Below the pieces are notes generated by a model. The model made no database searches, had not been told where the DNA came from, and was given only the letters and a program-made list of their open reading frames with translations. 36,022 nucleotides of DNA from the IMG/VR virus record IMGVR_UViG_3300042402_001959, positions 1-36,022 of that record; one strand, written 5' to 3'. This document shows positions 35,564 to 36,022 of this stretch, piece after piece (the stretch's first letter is position 1; the number at the start of each line of letters is the position of its first letter). A program made the translations under genes and the position numbers. Origin of the DNA: a virus.

Positions 35564-35820
35564 GATCGTACCTTCCGCTTTCTCAGAATCAACTCAAATC
35601 CGGCAGCGTGCGCGATTGCGAGCGCGGAGTCAAACGCGGGCTTGCGCCTTCCGTTGCGTGTTCCCGGTGTCCCGAGGAGGCAGCGGACGGTATGAGCGCG
35701 GAGGATGCCATCCGCATCCATGCGGTTTGCAAGCTCGCCTCTGGTCATGCCCTGCCCCTCAACGGCGGTGCGAATGTGTTCCTTGAAGTCGTCGTAGGTG
35801 TTGATGGCGGTAGCGGACAT
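35560..35820 (-). CDS. Small HTH regulator (XRE-like), 86 aa
   Basis: MSATAINTYDDFKEHIRTAV, then GMTRGELANRMDADGILRAH TVRCLLG as an HTH with a slightly long turn, then a helical end (PAFDSALAIAHAAGFELILR). This order matches small Cro/XRE-type proteins. I start at ATG 35820; five substitutions between the two terminal copies are all silent in this frame, which confirms both frame and start region. There is no clear ribosome site but a TATACT box ends nine bases before the ATG, suggesting a short-leader or leaderless message. Possibly controls packaging/late genes; target unknown. Confidence 0.75.
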   Translation of the reverse strand: MSATAINTYDDFKEHIRTAVEGQGMTRGELANRMDADGILRAHTVRCLLGTPGTRNGRRKPAFDSALAIAHAAGFELILRKRKVRS

Positions 35821-36022
35821 ATGCTTGCGAGTATAGCGCGAGAAGCGCGAGATGGAACAGGGCGGCGCGAAACGCTGATAAGGTGCGGGATTTCCTTCGC
35901 GTCCTTGTCCTGCGCCCACTCCATGAGGAGGGCTATGCGTTCGCTGAACCAGTAGATTTCGGGTAAGCGCGGCTCGTACTCCTCGCGGAAGACTTTGAGT
36001 ACGGGGTGGTAAATCTGTGCGC
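35745..36022 (-). CDS. Right-end copy of the left-edge gene (3' part)
   Basis: This is the C-terminal part of the gene whose start is at 416; it enters from the right edge and stops at 35745, inside the HTH gene. On the closed circle the two pieces join into one 142-residue protein. The last 76 bases overlap the HTH gene in a different frame. In that overlap the strain differences are silent for the HTH frame and change amino acids in this one, so the C-terminus of this protein tolerates variation. Confidence 0.65.
   Translation of the reverse strand, partial: AQIYHPVLKVFREEYEPRLPEIYWFSERIALLMEWAQDKDAKEIPHLISVSRRPVPSRASRAILASICPLPPSTPTTTSRNTFAPPLRGRA
35758..36022. repeat. Right copy of imperfect terminal repeat (genome overlap)
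   Basis: Matches 1-265 with nine substitutions in the first 138 bases and none in the remaining 127. A physical direct terminal repeat would be copied by the phage and should be identical; here the pattern of silent changes points to two strains merged at the closing point of the assembly. Removing one copy gives a circle of 35,757 bp. Confidence 0.9.
35830..35857 (-). promoter_or_regulatory. Candidate promoter with tandem operator upstream of HTH/terminase genes
   Basis: On the minus strand a TATACT box (35830-35835) stands 16 bases after a weak -35 (TTCCAT, 35852-35857). The spacer contains two exact tandem copies, read on the plus strand, of AGCGCGAGA (35835-35843, 35844-35852). The left terminal copy has one change in the second unit. 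The next gene encodes an HTH protein, so autoregulation is a natural guess. It lies within the coding sequence of the upstream gene, which keeps confidence modest. Confidence 0.4.

Noticed and set aside
1-36022. tRNA genes, CRISPR arrays, insertion sequences, integrase or attachment sites
   Set aside because: I saw no regularly spaced repeat array, no transposase or integrase motif, and no stretch I could fold by eye into a convincing tRNA. A tRNA scan would be needed to exclude the last firmly.

Overview
The window is an essentially complete genome of a small tailed double-stranded DNA bacteriophage (siphovirus-like), probably from a metagenome or mixed population and from a GC-rich Gram-negative host. 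The phage identification rests on a full head and tail gene set: small and large terminase, a Mu gp29-like portal, a Mu gpF-like minor head protein, capsid protease/scaffold, major capsid, DUF1320-like connector, gpG-like tail completion protein, tail tube, a short tape measure and a glycine-rich tail fibre. Strong AGGAGG-type ribosome sites and ATGA/TAATG/GTGA stop-start overlaps are everywhere. The Gram-negative host is inferred from a lipobox protein with a spanin-like layout. I see no integrase, transposase or clear lysogeny repressor, and no endolysin that I can recognise.

Bases 1-265 and 35758-36022 are the same locus with nine mismatches, so the molecule closes to a circle of about 35,757 bp. 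On that circle the layout is simple. A divergent control region (1376-1844) drives a rightward early operon (1845-8045) and a leftward operon. The leftward operon starts at 1375, passes through the window ends and runs from 35820 down to 8046. The two operons converge at 8045/8046 with abutting stop codons and a plus-strand UUCG terminator.

The rightward operon carries many small unknown proteins, a TET/JBP-associated-type glycosyltransferase with a companion protein in a relatively AT-rich island (about 2.77-5.1 kb), small HTH and coiled-coil proteins, and a recombination set (RusA resolvase, ERF annealing protein, Gp157). The leftward operon begins with a winged-helix protein whose 3' end contains four 17-bp palindromic iterons, a good origin candidate. 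It continues with a short HTH protein, terminase, three unrelated small proteins that share an N-terminal RLGFAA leader, portal, minor head protein, capsid-surface proteins, capsid genes, tail genes, and membrane/lysis-like genes. It ends with a 44-cysteine protein.

The most striking element is in the minor head gene. A 276-residue intein interrupts the conserved NCRC motif, and the opposite DNA strand inside the intein carries a complete 237-codon gene for an HTH plus Vsr/EDxHD-like nuclease, codon-aligned with the intein frame. This looks like a homing endonuclease encoded antisense to its own intein. Other notable points are a decoration protein duplicated three times, with one copy fused to an SGNH hydrolase, a nested in-frame scaffold start, and a peptide shared between the scaffold/protease and the major capsid protein.
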